Below are positions 12,488 to 22,777 of a stretch of 32,882 nucleotides of DNA, piece by piece. This DNA is from Nocardioides malaquae (GTDB taxonomy: Bacteria; Actinomycetota; Actinomycetes; Propionibacteriales; Nocardioidaceae), in contig NZ_JADCSA010000019.1 in the NCBI RefSeq assembly GCF_015070385.1, positions 1-32,882 on the forward strand. Reading direction: 5' to 3'. The notes below the pieces were generated by a model. The model searched no databases, was not told the DNA's origin, and saw only the letters and a program-made list of their open reading frames with translations. How positions within the stretch are numbered: position 1 is the first letter of the stretch; each line of letters opens with the position of its first letter. Made by a program: the position numbers and the translations under genes.

Positions 12488-13210
12488 TTACTTGGTGACG
12501 ATGCCGGTGAGCACGGAGAGCGGGACGAGGGCGAAGCCGCCGGCGATCACGATCGCGACGACCCAGCCGGCCAGCTTGGCGTTGGCGCGCGACCGGGCGG
12601 TGTTGGTGAACCCGAGCGTCTGCATCGCACTCCACGTGCCGTGGTGCAGGTGCATGCCGAGCGCCAGCATCGCGAGCAGGTAGATGACCGCCATCCACCA
12701 CAGGTCGAAGGAGTCGACCAGCAGGTTGTAGGGGTCGTTCGTCTCGCCGCCGGCCGGGTTGACCTTGCCCACCGTGAAGTGGAGCAGGTGCCAGATCACG
12801 AAGATGAGGATCGTCAGGCCGCCCCAGCGCATGGTGCGCGAGGAGAGCGACGAGGCGAGGTTCTTCTTCACCGTGTACTTCGAGCTGCGCGCCTTGTGCG
12901 CCCGTCCCGTCAGGACGAGGGCCGCCCAGACGTGGGCGACCAGGGCGACGATCAGCACGACGCGCATGATCCACAGCAGGCCCTCGTGCGGCAGCATCGG
13001 CTCACCGAACTCGCGCAGGTGGTGCGCGTACTCGTTGAACGCGTCGTGCCCGGCGAAGACCTTGAGGTTGCCGTACATGTGGGCCAGCAGGTAGCCGATG
13101 AAGACCAGACCGCTGACGGCCATGGTGATTTTCAAGGCGATCGTCGAGCGAGTCGAACGGGATCCCTTGACGAGAGTCCGGTTGGAAGTTTGGGTTGCCA
13201 CGAGGGTCAC
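12488..13210 (-). CDS. sdhC: Succinate dehydrogenase cytochrome b subunit (b558 type)
   Basis: This 240-residue integral membrane subunit anchors SdhAB and passes electrons to menaquinone. Five hydrophobic segments are visible. Four of them contain histidines suited to ligate two hemes (LLAHMYGNLKVF, LVAHVW, VIWHLLHF, GMHLHHGTW). This is the di-heme, single-anchor type B architecture, which needs no SdhD, and none is present. I choose the GTG at 13210 because GGAGG lies exactly 5 nt before it; the longest frame (GTG at 13222) would begin within that ribosome site. It is the first gene of sdhCAB and is divergent from mutA by 169 bp. Confidence in the family is high. Confidence 0.93.
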   Translation of the reverse strand: MTLVATQTSNRTLVKGSRSTRSTIALKITMAVSGLVFIGYLLAHMYGNLKVFAGHDAFNEYAHHLREFGEPMLPHEGLLWIMRVVLIVALVAHVWAALVLTGRAHKARSSKYTVKKNLASSLSSRTMRWGGLTILIFVIWHLLHFTVGKVNPAGGETNDPYNLLVDSFDLWWMAVIYLLAMLALGMHLHHGTWSAMQTLGFTNTARSRANAKLAGWVVAIVIAGGFALVPLSVLTGIVTK

Positions 13211-13215
13211 CGTAT

Positions 13216-13220
13216 CCTCC
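13216..13220 (-). promoter_or_regulatory. Ribosome binding site deciding the sdhC start
   Basis: GGAGG on the minus strand, followed by ATACG and then GTG at 13210. The 5-nt spacing is good for this start and excludes the in-frame GTG at 13222, which overlaps the site. Confidence 0.7.
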
Positions 13221-13366
13221 ACAGGACCGCTCTGTCGCAGCGGACCTCCCCGTGACCGTGTGACAAATCCCCGGTTACCAGCGGGTCACCGCTCCGTCAC
13301 GCCCCGATGAAACGGGTCCGGCGTCTGTGATCCGACCACGGCGCCGACCGCGTCCACGGCCCGGCT

Positions 13367-13379
13367 TATCCTGCACGTC
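13367..13379 (+). promoter_or_regulatory. Leaderless-type promoter of mutA (-10 TATCCT)
   Basis: TATCCT (13367-13372) is followed by exactly 7 nt and the mutA ATG. The 7-nt gap has no ribosome binding site. In actinobacteria this spacing puts the transcript start on the A of the ATG. Confidence 0.6.
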
Positions 13380-15116
13380 ATGACCACACCGATCGACCAG
13401 ATCGCGTTGGCCTCCGACGAGGACACCGCGACCGCCGCTGACTGGGAGACCGCGACGGCCGCGGTGCTGCGCAAGTCCCGCCGCCTGGGTGAGGACGACG
13501 CCGACTCCTCCGTCTGGGAGAAGCTGGCTCGCACCACGCTCGACGGGATCTCCGTCGCCCCCATCGGCCAGCCCGCCGACCTGGAGGGCCTGACCACGTC
13601 GGGCCGCCCCACCCGCGAGGGAGACTGGGACATCCGCGTCCACGTCGTCGGCCCCGACGCCAAGGCGGCCAACGAGGCGCTGCTGGTCGACCTGGAGAAC
13701 GGCGCCACCTCCCTCTGGCTCGAGCTCGGCGCCGGCCTCGAGGTCGCCGACCTGGAGGCCGTGCTGAAGGGGGTCTTCACCGACCTCGCCCCCGTCGTGC
13801 TCGACGCCCCCGGCCAGCGACTGGCCGCCGCGGAGGAGCTCGTCGACCTGCTCGACGGCGTCACCCCGGCCCCGGGCACCAACCTCGGCGCCAGCCCGGC
13901 CCTCGGTGGCTCCGACGCCGACGAGGTCGTGGCCGTGGCCCGCCTTGCCGTCGGGAAGGGCATCCAGGGCGTGGTCGTCGACGCCGCGAAGCTCCACGAG
14001 CTCGGTGCCTCCGACGCCCAGGAGCTCGGCTACTCGATCGCCGTGGGCGTCGAGGTGCTGCGTACGCTCACCGGCGCCGGCCTCTCGTTGGCCGAGGCGC
14101 TCGAGGTGGTGGAGTTCCGCTACGCGGCCACCGACGAGCAGTTCCCGACCATCGCCAAGCTCCGCGCCGCCCGTCGCCTCTGGGCCCGTGTCGCCGAGCT
14201 CTCCGGCGCGACCGAGCCGGTGCAGCAGCGCCAGCACGTCGTCACCAGCCGCGCGATGATGAGCAAGTACGACCCCTACGTCAACATGCTGCGCGGCACC
14301 GTCGCCGCCTTCGCCGCCGGCGTCGGCGGCGCGGAGGCCGTCACCGTGGTGCCCTTCGACGCGCCCCTCGGCCTGCCCAACGCGTTCGGCCGGCGCATCG
14401 CGCGCAACACCTCCAGCCTGCTGATCGCCGAGTCGCACCTCGCCAAGGTCACCGACCCCGCCGGAGGCGCGTACGCCGTCGAGAAGCTGACCGACGACCT
14501 CGCCGTCGCCGGGTGGCAGGAGCTGGGCCGCATCGAGGAGGTCGGCGGCGCCGCTGCCGCGTTGGCCGACGGCTCCGTGCAGGCACGCGTCGACGAGGTC
14601 GTCGCCACCCGCGAGCAGCTCGTCGCCCGCCGCAAGCAGCCGATCACCGGAGTCAGCGAGTTCCCGAACCTGGCCGAGCAGCTGCCCGAGCGCACCGCCC
14701 ACCCGAGCGCCGACGAGGTCCGCCGCTACGGCGCCTCGTTCGAGGCGCTGCGCGACGAGCCCGCGGCGGCGCCGGTCTTCCTCGCCACCATGGGCCCGAT
14801 CGCCCACCACACGGCGCGGGCCACCTTCGCCAGCAACCTCTTCGCCGCCGGGGGTGTCGCGGTGACGGTCGCCGGTCCAACCGCTGGCCCCGACGACCTG
14901 GTCGCGAAGCTCGACGGTGAGGTGGTCGCCTGCCTGGCCGGCACCGACGCCGCCTACGAGGAGTGGGGTGCGGCCGCCGTCGAGGCGCTGCGCGCCGCCG
15001 GCGTACGCCACGTCATCCTCGCCGGCAAGCCGGGCGACCTGGCCGTCGACGACTCCTGCGCGACGGGCCTCGACGCCCTCGCGTTCCTCAACCGCACCCG
15101 GGAGGCGCTCGCATGA
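13380..15116 (+). CDS. mutA: Methylmalonyl-CoA mutase small (beta) subunit
   Basis: MutA is the non-catalytic partner in the cobalamin-dependent isomerisation of methylmalonyl-CoA to succinyl-CoA. The 578-residue product has the mutase TIM-barrel region, including [18 protein letters not shown] and the [16 protein letters not shown] segment. The C-terminal flavodoxin-like domain lacks the DxHxxG cobalamin motif, as expected for the small subunit. The ATG at 13380 has no ribosome site but a -10-like TATCCT 7 nt upstream, suggesting a leaderless mRNA. The gene overlaps mutB by ATGA. It is divergent from sdhC, so the product of this pathway and the next cycle enzyme are encoded back to back. Confidence 0.96.
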   Translation: MTTPIDQIALASDEDTATAADWETATAAVLRKSRRLGEDDADSSVWEKLARTTLDGISVAPIGQPADLEGLTTSGRPTREGDWDIRVHVVGPDAKAANEALLVDLENGATSLWLELGAGLEVADLEAVLKGVFTDLAPVVLDAPGQRLAAAEELVDLLDGVTPAPGTNLGASPALGGSDADEVVAVARLAVGKGIQGVVVDAAKLHELGASDAQELGYSIAVGVEVLRTLTGAGLSLAEALEVVEFRYAATDEQFPTIAKLRAARRLWARVAELSGATEPVQQRQHVVTSRAMMSKYDPYVNMLRGTVAAFAAGVGGAEAVTVVPFDAPLGLPNAFGRRIARNTSSLLIAESHLAKVTDPAGGAYAVEKLTDDLAVAGWQELGRIEEVGGAAAALADGSVQARVDEVVATREQLVARRKQPITGVSEFPNLAEQLPERTAHPSADEVRRYGASFEALRDEPAAAPVFLATMGPIAHHTARATFASNLFAAGGVAVTVAGPTAGPDDLVAKLDGEVVACLAGTDAAYEEWGAAAVEALRAAGVRHVILAGKPGDLAVDDSCATGLDALAFLNRTREALA

Positions 15117-17275
15117 GCATTCCGCAGAACTTCAACGGTCTCCCGCTGTCGCCCGAGGGCGTCGCCGCGGCCGCCGCTCCGTCCGCGCGCGAGCCCTGGA
15201 CCAGCCCGGAGGGCATCGACGTCCTGGGCGTCTACGGCCCCGAGCACCTCGAGGGCCTCGACGCCCTCGACACCTGGCCGGGCCTCAGCCCGTTCCTGCG
15301 TGGCCCCTACCCGACGATGTACACCACCCAGCCGTGGACCATCCGTCAGTACGCCGGCTTCTCCACCGCGGAGGAGTCCAACGCGTTCTACCGCCGCAAC
15401 CTGGCCGCCGGCCAGAAGGGGCTCTCGGTCGCCTTCGACCTGGCCACCCACCGCGGCTACGACTCCGACCACCCGCGCGTGCGCGGCGACGTCGGCATGG
15501 CGGGCGTGGCGATCGACTCGATCTACGACACCCGCACCCTCTTCGACGGCATCCCGCTCGACCAGATGTCGGTCTCGATGACGATGAACGGCGCGGTGCT
15601 GCCGGTGCTGGCGCTCTACATCGCGGCCGCGGAGGAGCAGGGGGTGAAGCCGGAGCAGCTCGCGGGGACCATCCAGAACGACATCCTCAAGGAGTTCATG
15701 GTCCGCAACACCTACATCTACCCGCCGCAGCACTCGATGCGGATCATCTCCGACATCTTCGCCTTCACCAGCCAGAAGATGCCGCGCTTCAACTCCATCT
15801 CGATCTCCGGCTACCACATGCAGGAGGCCGGGGCGACCGCCGACCTCGAGCTGGCCTACACGCTGGCCGACGGCGTGGAGTACATCCGCGCCGGTCTCGA
15901 CGCCGGCCTCGACATCGACAAGTTCGCCCCGCGCCTCAGCTTCTTCTGGGCGATCGGCATGAACTTCTTCATGGAGGTCGCCAAGATGCGCGCCGCCCGC
16001 GCCATCTGGGCGCGCCTGGTGCGCGAGTTCGACCCGAAGAACCCCAAGTCGCTCTCGCTGCGCACCCACTCGCAGACCTCCGGCTGGTCGCTGACCGCCC
16101 AAGACGTCTTCAACAACGTGGGCCGCACCGCCATCGAGGCGATGGCCGCGACCCAGGGCCACACCCAGTCGCTGCACACCAACGCCCTCGACGAGGCGAT
16201 CGCGTTGCCGACCGACTTCTCGGCGCGCATCGCTCGCAACACCCAGCTGCTGCTGCAGCAGGAGTCGCGCACCACCGAGATCATCGACCCGTGGGCCGGC
16301 TCCTACTACGTGGAGAAGCTGACCCACGACCTGGCGACCAAGGCCTGGGCCCACATCGTCGAGGCCGAGGAGGCCGGCGGCATGGCCAAGGCCATCGAGC
16401 AGGGCATCCCGAAGATGCGCATCGAGGAGGCGGCCGCCCGCACCCAGGCCCGCATCGACTCCGGCGCCCAGCAGGTCATCGGTGTCAACACCTACCGTCT
16501 GGCCGACGAGGACCCGCTGGACGTGCTCAAGGTCGACAACGACGAGGTCTACCGCGCTCAGGTCGCCAAGCTGGAGCGCCTGCGCGCCGAGCGTGACCAG
16601 GTCGCCGTCGACGCCGCCCTGCACGCGCTGACGAGGTCCGCCGAGCAGGGTCACGTCGGTGGGGGCTCGCTCGACGGCAACCTGCTGGCGTTGGCCGTCG
16701 ACGCCGCCCGTGCCAAGGCCACGGTCGGGGAGATCTCCGACGCCCTGGAGAAGGTCTACGGCCGCCACCAGGCGGTGATCCGTACGATCTCCGGTGTGTA
16801 CCGAGACACCGCGTCCGAAGCCGGCGACGAGAAGCTGGAGGCCGTGCTCAAGGCCACCGCGGAGTTCGAGGAGGCCGAGGGCCGCCGTCCGCGCATCCTG
16901 GTCGCCAAGATGGGTCAGGACGGCCACGACCGTGGTCAGAAGGTCGTCGTCTCCGCCTTCGCCGACATGGGCTTCACCGTCGACGTCGGTCCGCTGTTCT
17001 CCACCCCGGAGGAGGTCGCCCAGCAGGCGATCGACGCCGACGTCCACATCGTCGGCGTCTCCTCGCTGGCGGCCGGCCACCTGACGCTGCTGCCGGCGCT
17101 GAAGAAGGCGCTGGCCGACGAGGGTCGCGACGACATCATGGTCGTCATCGGCGGGGTCATCCCGCCCGACGACGTGGCGACGCTGAAGGAGATGGGCGCC
17201 GCGGCGGTCTTCCTGCCCGGCACGGTGATCGCCGACTCCGCGCTCGACCTGCTGGCCCAGCTCCGCCAAGGCTGA
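15113..17275 (+). CDS. mutB: Methylmalonyl-CoA mutase large (alpha) subunit
   Basis: This catalytic adenosylcobalamin-dependent subunit converts (R)-methylmalonyl-CoA to succinyl-CoA and feeds propionate, odd-chain fatty acid and branched amino acid carbon into the citric acid cycle. The 720-residue length is normal. The barrel domain contains the substrate segment [20 protein letters not shown] and [15 protein letters not shown]. The C-terminal B12 domain has DGHDRG at 603-608, with H605 as the lower axial cobalt ligand, plus the downstream [10 protein letters not shown] and GGVIPPDD loops. The ATG at 15113 overlaps the mutA stop (ATGA), so translation is coupled. meaB follows after 7 bp. 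Confidence 0.98.
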   Translation: MSIPQNFNGLPLSPEGVAAAAAPSAREPWTSPEGIDVLGVYGPEHLEGLDALDTWPGLSPFLRGPYPTMYTTQPWTIRQYAGFSTAEESNAFYRRNLAAGQKGLSVAFDLATHRGYDSDHPRVRGDVGMAGVAIDSIYDTRTLFDGIPLDQMSVSMTMNGAVLPVLALYIAAAEEQGVKPEQLAGTIQNDILKEFMVRNTYIYPPQHSMRIISDIFAFTSQKMPRFNSISISGYHMQEAGATADLELAYTLADGVEYIRAGLDAGLDIDKFAPRLSFFWAIGMNFFMEVAKMRAARAIWARLVREFDPKNPKSLSLRTHSQTSGWSLTAQDVFNNVGRTAIEAMAATQGHTQSLHTNALDEAIALPTDFSARIARNTQLLLQQESRTTEIIDPWAGSYYVEKLTHDLATKAWAHIVEAEEAGGMAKAIEQGIPKMRIEEAAARTQARIDSGAQQVIGVNTYRLADEDPLDVLKVDNDEVYRAQVAKLERLRAERDQVAVDAALHALTRSAEQGHVGGGSLDGNLLALAVDAARAKATVGEISDALEKVYGRHQAVIRTISGVYRDTASEAGDEKLEAVLKATAEFEEAEGRRPRILVAKMGQDGHDRGQKVVVSAFADMGFTVDVGPLFSTPEEVAQQAIDADVHIVGVSSLAAGHLTLLPALKKALADEGRDDIMVVIGGVIPPDDVATLKEMGAAAVFLPGTVIADSALDLLAQLRQG

Positions 17276-17282
17276 GCCGGAC

Positions 17283-18284
17283 GTGGCGCTGCCAGACCTC
17301 GACGCCCTGTACGCCGGCGTCACCGCCGGCCTACGGGGACAGGTCTCCCGGGCGATCACGCTCGTGGAGTCCGTACGCCCCGACCACCGCGCGATGGCGC
17401 GCGAGCTGCTCGCGCGGCTTGCCGCCGACGCGAGTGGTGAGCCGGCCGTCCGGGTCGGCATCTCCGGCGTGCCGGGGGTCGGCAAGTCCACCTTCATCGA
17501 GAGCCTCGGCGTCCACCTGACCGAGCAGGGCTTTAAGGTGGGGGTCCTGGCCGTCGACCCCTCCAGCGTGCGCACGGGCGGGTCGGTGCTGGGCGACAAG
17601 ACCCGGATGCCGCGCCTCTCGGTCGACCCGAAGGCCTTCATCCGACCCTCGCCGTCGGCGGGCACCCTGGGCGGAGTCGCGGCCGCCACGTCACAGGCGA
17701 TGAGCGTCCTCGAGGGCGCGGGCTACGACGTCGTGCTGGTCGAGACGGTCGGGGTCGGTCAGTCCGAGATCACGGTCGCCGGCATGGTCGACACCTTCCT
17801 CTTCCTGACCCTGGCCCGCACCGGCGACCAGCTGCAGGGCATCAAGAAGGGCATCCTCGAGATCGCCGACGTCATCGCGGTCAACAAGGCCGACGCGGAG
17901 GGCGGCGGGGGAGTGGACCGCGCCGGGGAGGCCCGCGCCGCGGCCCGTGAGCTGGCCGGCGCGATGCGGATGGTGCGCGGACCCAAGGAGTGGGCCCCGC
18001 CCGTGGTGACCTGCTCGGGCCTGACCGGCGTGGGCGTCGACGACGTCTGGGCCCGGGTGCTGGCGCACCGCGAGCATCTGGGCACCGGGGGCCTGCTGGC
18101 GAAGCGTGCCCAGCAGCAGCTGGACTTCACGTGGTCGTTGGTGCGCGAGACGCTCATCGAGCGGCTGCGGCACAACGAGGCCGTGGCGGCGATCCGCGAC
18201 GACGTCGCGCAGCGGGTGCTCAGCGGGGAGCTGAGCGCCGTCGGGGCGGCGGACGCCATCCTGGAGGCGTACGACCGCCGTTGA
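17283..18284 (+). CDS. meaB: Methylmalonyl-CoA mutase-protecting G3E GTPase
   Basis: MeaB (ArgK/LAO family) is a chaperone GTPase that gates cobalamin loading and protects methylmalonyl-CoA mutase from inactivation. The 333-residue product has the P-loop GVPGVGKST at 62-70, the family segments VLAVDPSS and VETVGVGQSE, and the base-specificity motif NKAD. The C-terminus is helical and suited to dimerisation. The start is GTG at 17283, 7 bp after the mutB stop, and the gene completes the mutA-mutB-meaB operon. The older name 'LAO/AO transport kinase' is not supported by this context. Confidence 0.95.
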   Translation: MALPDLDALYAGVTAGLRGQVSRAITLVESVRPDHRAMARELLARLAADASGEPAVRVGISGVPGVGKSTFIESLGVHLTEQGFKVGVLAVDPSSVRTGGSVLGDKTRMPRLSVDPKAFIRPSPSAGTLGGVAAATSQAMSVLEGAGYDVVLVETVGVGQSEITVAGMVDTFLFLTLARTGDQLQGIKKGILEIADVIAVNKADAEGGGGVDRAGEARAAARELAGAMRMVRGPKEWAPPVVTCSGLTGVGVDDVWARVLAHREHLGTGGLLAKRAQQQLDFTWSLVRETLIERLRHNEAVAAIRDDVAQRVLSGELSAVGAADAILEAYDRR

Positions 18285-18320
18285 GGGGAAGGGTATGAGG
18301 GTCACGTGGGCAGGAGGACG

Positions 18321-19001
18321 ATGAGCGCAACGGTGCGGAGGATGAACGCCCCCGACCCCAGCCCGGGTGGCCTGGCCCGGATCGTGCTCGCCGGACTCAC
18401 GGTGGGCCTGATGACGCTGACGTCCTGCGCCGACGACGGCGGGGAGCGAGAGGACGCTGCGGGCGACCCCACGTCCTCCTCGGCACCCACCGACTCCGCC
18501 AGCGGCGCATCGACGCCGCCCGAGGAGACGGAGTCCGTCGATGCCGTCCCTGAGGCGCCTGGGAGGTCCGGGTTGCTGCGAGGACTCGACCCGGCCAGGA
18601 CTCCCGACGAGAAGGCCGTCACCGACACGTGGTTTCGCTACTGGACGCAGCTGACGCGGATGTACACGCGGGTCGAGGTCGACCGCGACGCCTTCGCGAG
18701 GTTGGCCAGGGGCGATGCGTTCTCCGGACCCGTGGGCTACGTCGAGCGCATGCGCGCCGCCGGCACGTCCAACCGCGGGGGTTCCATCGCCTCGGTGGAG
18801 AAGGTGGCGGTGACCGGCGACACCGCCGTGGTGACAGGGTGTCAGCGCTCCGACCTGGTGGAGCAGGACGCCGACGGCAACGCGGTCGAGGCGCCGACCC
18901 TCTTCGTCCGGACCAGGGAGTCGCTGCAGAGGCAGGGTGACCGGTGGATCGTCGTGGAGCACGACGTGCTGTCGACGATGACGGAGTGCGACTACCGCTG
19001 A
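18321..19001 (+). CDS. Putative lipoprotein
   Basis: The 226-residue protein starts with a basic segment and a hydrophobic stretch ending in a lipobox, L33-T-S-C36, so it should be lipidated and anchored outside the membrane. A low-complexity linker rich in Ser, Thr, Pro, Asp and Glu spans about residues 38-80. The remaining ~140-residue domain (TWFRYWTQLTRMY...) contains GDTAVVTGCQRSDLV and ends near DVLSTMTECDYR. It has the look of an NTF2-like cone-shaped domain, a common partner of such linkers in actinobacterial lipoproteins, but I cannot confirm that. AGGAGG lies 3 nt before the chosen ATG. An internal ATG at 18342 would also keep the signal. It follows meaB by 36 bp on the same strand. 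Confidence 0.75.
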   Translation: MSATVRRMNAPDPSPGGLARIVLAGLTVGLMTLTSCADDGGEREDAAGDPTSSSAPTDSASGASTPPEETESVDAVPEAPGRSGLLRGLDPARTPDEKAVTDTWFRYWTQLTRMYTRVEVDRDAFARLARGDAFSGPVGYVERMRAAGTSNRGGSIASVEKVAVTGDTAVVTGCQRSDLVEQDADGNAVEAPTLFVRTRESLQRQGDRWIVVEHDVLSTMTECDYR

Positions 19002-19063
19002 CTCTGGTCCTCCGGGCGGCACCGACCGCACCGGTCCGGGGGCGGGCCTAGACTGGAAGGACG

Positions 19064-20266
19064 ATGACTTCCTCCGTCCCTGCGCCCCGCCCCCTCGACG
19101 CCCACACCGTCGTGATGCACACCGTCGACACCCTTGAGTCCGAGCTCGTCGACTTCCGTCGCGACCTGCACGTCCACCCCGAGCTGTCGTGGCGTGAGAC
19201 GCGCACGAGCACCCGGGTCGCGGAGCGTCTGGAGGCGGTGGGGTGGTTGGTGCGCCGCCTGCCCCGCAGCGGACTGGTCGCCGAGATCGGCCGCGGCACC
19301 GAGGTGGTGGCGCTGCGTGGCGACATGGACGCCCTGCCGGTGCCCGACCTCACCACGGACCCATGGACCTCGAGCGTGCCCGGCGTCAGCCACGCCTGCG
19401 GCCACGACGTGCACACCACCGCGCTGCTCGGTGCCGGCCTGGCGCTGGCAGCGGTCCACGACGCCGACCTGCTGTCCGGGCGAGTACGCCTCCTCTTCCA
19501 GCCGGCGGAGGAGGTCATGCCCGGCGGTGCGCTCGAGCTGCTGGCCCTCGGTGCGCTCGACGACGTGCGGCACGTCTTCGGCCTGCACTGCGACCCGAGC
19601 ATCGACGTGGGCCAGGTCGGCCTGCGTGAGGGTCCGCTCACCGGCGCTGCCGACCTCCTGCGCGTCACCCTGCTGGGGCGCGGCGGCCACACCTCGCGCC
19701 CGCACCTGACCCAGGACCTCACCTTCGCCCTCGGCAAGGTGATCACCGAGCTGCCCACCGTGCTCTCACGACGCCTCGACCCCCGGGCCGGCGCCAGCGT
19801 GGTGTGGGGCAAGGTCGAGGCCGGCTCGGCACCCAACGTCATCCCGGCGACGGGCCACCTCGTGGGCACCGTCCGGATGCTCGACGCGGTGGCCTGGGCC
19901 GACGCCGAGCACGTGGTCTCCGAGATCGTCCACCAGATCGTGCAGCCCTACGGGGTCCAGGTGGAGATCGGTTACCAGCGAGGTGTCCCGCCGGTCGTCA
20001 ACGAGCAGGTCTCCACCCATGCCCTCGCTCGCGCGGTGGAGACCACGCTCGGGCAGGAGGCGCACGTCCCGACGTCGCAGAGCCTGGGCGGAGAGGACTT
20101 CGGTTGGTTCCTCGACCGGGTGCCCGGTGCCATGGGGCGCCTGGGCACGCGGACCCCCGGGGGAGAGACCTACGACCTGCACCAGGGCGACCTGCGCGTC
20201 GACGAACGCGCCGTCGCGATCGGCGCGCGGGTGCTGGCGCAGGCCGCCCTCGAGGTCAGCCCTTGA
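19064..20266 (+). CDS. M20-family metallo-amidohydrolase
   Basis: The 400-residue protein belongs to the M20D amidohydrolase group (hippurate/N-acyl-amino-acid hydrolase type), which cleaves amide bonds of N-acylated amino acids or related conjugates with a two-metal site. Visible elements are HPELSWRE (38-45), the RGDMDALPV strand, the metal-binding C112-G-H114-D, the general base/metal pair E149-E150 in FQPAEEVMPGG, H175 in GLHCDP, and a late LHQGDL. The dimerisation domain begins near GRGGHTSRPH. The start is ATG at 19064 with GGAAGG just before it and TAGACT at 19049-19054 as a possible -10. The exact substrate is not readable. The 3' end overlaps the convergent permease gene by 11 bp. 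Confidence 0.88.
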   Translation: MTSSVPAPRPLDAHTVVMHTVDTLESELVDFRRDLHVHPELSWRETRTSTRVAERLEAVGWLVRRLPRSGLVAEIGRGTEVVALRGDMDALPVPDLTTDPWTSSVPGVSHACGHDVHTTALLGAGLALAAVHDADLLSGRVRLLFQPAEEVMPGGALELLALGALDDVRHVFGLHCDPSIDVGQVGLREGPLTGAADLLRVTLLGRGGHTSRPHLTQDLTFALGKVITELPTVLSRRLDPRAGASVVWGKVEAGSAPNVIPATGHLVGTVRMLDAVAWADAEHVVSEIVHQIVQPYGVQVEIGYQRGVPPVVNEQVSTHALARAVETTLGQEAHVPTSQSLGGEDFGWFLDRVPGAMGRLGTRTPGGETYDLHQGDLRVDERAVAIGARVLAQAALEVSP

Positions 20267-21544
20267 TGTAGGGCGTGCCCACGGCCGCCGGCCCCCGCGA
20301 CTTCCCGACGAGTCCGGCGACGGCCACGATGGTGACCACGTAGGGCAGCATCAGCATGAACTGCGAGGGCACCGGGGAGCCCAGCACCGACAGCAGGCCC
20401 GCGAGGCTCGAGGTGAAGCCGAAGAGCAGGGCCGCCAACGTGGCCCGGATCGGGTCCCACCGGCCGAAGATCACCGCGGCCAGCGCGATGTATCCGGCGC
20501 CGCCGGTCATCTCCTGCCCGAACTGGGTCACCGCCATCAGCGTGTACGTCGCACCACCGGCCCCGGCGATGGCGCCGGCGAGCACCACGTTGAGGTAGCG
20601 GGTGCGCTTGACGTTGATGCCGACGGTGTCGGCTGCCTGCGGGTGCTCACCGACGGCGCGCACACGCAGGCCCCACTTGGTGCGGTAGAGGCCCCAGGCA
20701 AGCAGCGCCACCATGGCGAACATGGCGTAGACCGGCAGCGGTTGACGGAAGAGGACGGGGCCGATCAGTGGGATGTCGCCGAGCAGCGGGATCGGGATCC
20801 GTGGGAACGCCGGGGGGCGGTTGTAGGTCTCGATGTCGCTCGACATGATCTCGGTGTAGAGGAAGTTGGTCAGTCCGAGGATCAGGACGTTGAGCACGAC
20901 GCCGACGATGATCTGGTCGACGTAGTAGGTGATCGCGAACCACGCCAGCACGAGCGCCACCAGGGCGCCGGCCACCATGGCCGCGAGGGCACCGGGCCAC
21001 ACCGATCCGGTCATCGTGCCCACGAGGGCGCCGGTGAAGGCGCCGAGCAGCAGCTGACCCTCGATCGCGATGTTGACGACGCCGACCCGCTCGCCGACGA
21101 CGCCGCACATGGCGCCGAAGATCAGTGGGATGGCGAGGGTCAACGTCCCGGCGAAGAGCCCCACCAGCGGGACGGTGCCGTCGGCGCCGGCCCAGGTCAG
21201 GAAGCCGGCGAGCGCCACGATCCCGAACCCGGCGACGAGCCACAGCGAGAGCTTCTTGGCGGCGCGGGCCTGGAGCAGGCTGACCACCGTGACCAGGGCG
21301 CAGATCGCGATGGCGACCCAGGCCGTGGTCAGCGCCGGCACCGAGAACTGCGGGATCGTGAAGAAGTCGGTCTTGCTCGCCACCCGGAAGGTGGTCTCCC
21401 CACTGTGGGGACGGGCGAGCACGAGGGCGACCAGTCCCAGGGTGAGGACGCCGAACGCGATCGGCGCCTTCCAGTTGCGCCGGACCACGGTCTTGGGAGC
21501 CAGGGGGGCCTCCGGGGAGGTCGGCGGCGCCTGCACGGTGGTGC

Positions 21545-21548
<4 letters not shown>
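20256..21548 (-). CDS. Nucleoside ABC transporter permease (second subunit)
   Basis: The 430-residue membrane protein resembles the NupQ/YufQ permease of BmpA-type nucleoside importers (branched-chain-like permease family). Hydrophobic helices cover most of the chain. FGAMCGVVGERVGVVNIAIEGQ and WGLRVRAVGEHPQAADTVGI are conserved family segments, the latter a cytoplasmic coupling loop. The N-terminus has an unusually long region (about 150 residues, with several extra helices) before the core, which is common in the actinobacterial forms. The ATG at 21548 is preceded by AAGGAGG at 7 nt and overlaps the upstream permease stop (ATGA). It is the last gene of the operon and its end overlaps the M20 gene. 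Confidence 0.92.

Positions 21549-22773
<1,225 letters not shown>

Positions 22774-22777
<4 letters not shown>

Noticed and set aside
10415-13255. A 946-codon open frame on the plus strand, antisense to sdhC, sdhA and sdhB
   Set aside because: The minus-strand genes are unmistakable. The open antisense frame is what GC-rich codon use produces, and its translation is low-complexity Val/Gly/Asp/Arg without any domain.
14954-17689. A 911-codon open frame on the minus strand, antisense to mutB and parts of mutA and meaB
   Set aside because: It has the same Val/Gly/Asp/Arg/Leu-rich composition as other shadow frames and crosses three well-identified genes.
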